Below, in pieces: positions 12,894 to 13,068 of a DNA stretch of 13,068 bases (positions within the stretch are counted from its first letter, which is position 1; each line of letters opens with the position of its first letter). Source of the DNA: an uncultured Spirochaetia bacterium (lineage in GTDB: Bacteria; Spirochaetota; UBA4802; JAGODF01); assembly GCA_937967705.1 (NCBI GenBank), contig CALCJG010000029.1, positions 1 to 13,068 on the forward strand. The letters run 5' to 3'. The translations under genes and the position numbers were made by a program. The notes under the pieces were generated by a model, which ran no database searches, was not told where the DNA came from, and was given only the letters and a program-made list of their open reading frames with translations.

Positions 12894-13068
12894 TCTAACT
12901 GGCCCATCCCCTTATGCAGATGATAACCACAGGTTCGCGAACCGTCAAAAGGTACGGTCCCCGGGAAAAATGATTTGATATTCATACCCATCACCCCCAT
13001 TATTGCATAAAACACTTCTTTAAAACGCGGAATCCAAACCCAAAAAATACAGAGGCCTAATCCATGAG
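12894..13068. other. Non-coding right end with palindrome
   Basis: GGTTCGCGAACC (12932-12943) is a perfect 12-bp palindrome, followed by ACCGT/ACGGT (12941-12945 and 12954-12958). It could be an operator for a gene to the right. An ATG at 13064, preceded by AGAGG at 9 nt, might begin such a plus-strand gene, but only five bases are visible, so this cannot be judged. Confidence 0.3.

Overview
The window reads as chromosomal DNA of a GC-rich (roughly mid-to-high 50s percent GC by eye) diderm bacterium. The lipoprotein signal peptide points to a diderm. A seven-helix membrane segment fused to an AraC DNA-binding domain and a DUF2652-type cyclase-like protein are combinations I associate with Spirochaetota (Leptospira-like) or Desulfobacterota relatives. 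This taxonomic guess is weak. No rRNA, tRNA, transposase, CRISPR array or phage gene is visible.

Left block (1-6120, all minus strand). An AraC-type regulator with seven predicted membrane helices (5038-6120) lies upstream of a compact run of genes. These are a VOC-fold enzyme (4324-4914), an extended SDR of the 3-beta-HSD/OleD type one base later (3339-4322), a small SCP2-like protein (2933-3298), a ThDP-dependent lyase/carboligase resembling benzaldehyde lyase (1152-2825), and a zinc alcohol dehydrogenase running off the left edge (1-1133). A good sigma70-like promoter sits before the VOC gene. The most economical reading is a regulated pathway that forms or splits a 2-hydroxy ketone (acyloin) and oxidises or reduces the product, possibly on a lipid-like substrate. 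The chemistry is inferred.

Middle (6121-8154). A lipoprotein gene of unknown function (6435-7214, minus) is flanked by two long non-coding stretches. The second (7215-8154) holds a dense cluster of palindromes, including an attC-like GCCTAA...GTTAGGC pair and two hairpins with TTC loops. It also holds a palindromic operator in front of the next gene.

Right block (8155-10716, plus strand). A TetR regulator, a YhdH/YhfP (AcuI)-family NADPH reductase and a crotonase lie in one direction. TetR-AcuI-hydratase is the gene logic of acryloyl-CoA detoxification, as in AcuR/AcuI/AcuH systems, and is the best-supported pathway hypothesis here. The reductase gene contains a run of nine G.

Right end (10976-13068). 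A DUF2652 cyclase-like protein (minus) and an alpha/beta hydrolase (plus) are divergently arranged around a 322-bp region. That region carries a near-consensus promoter for the DUF2652 gene whose -10 box overlaps a perfect palindrome, and a second palindrome lies just before its start codon.
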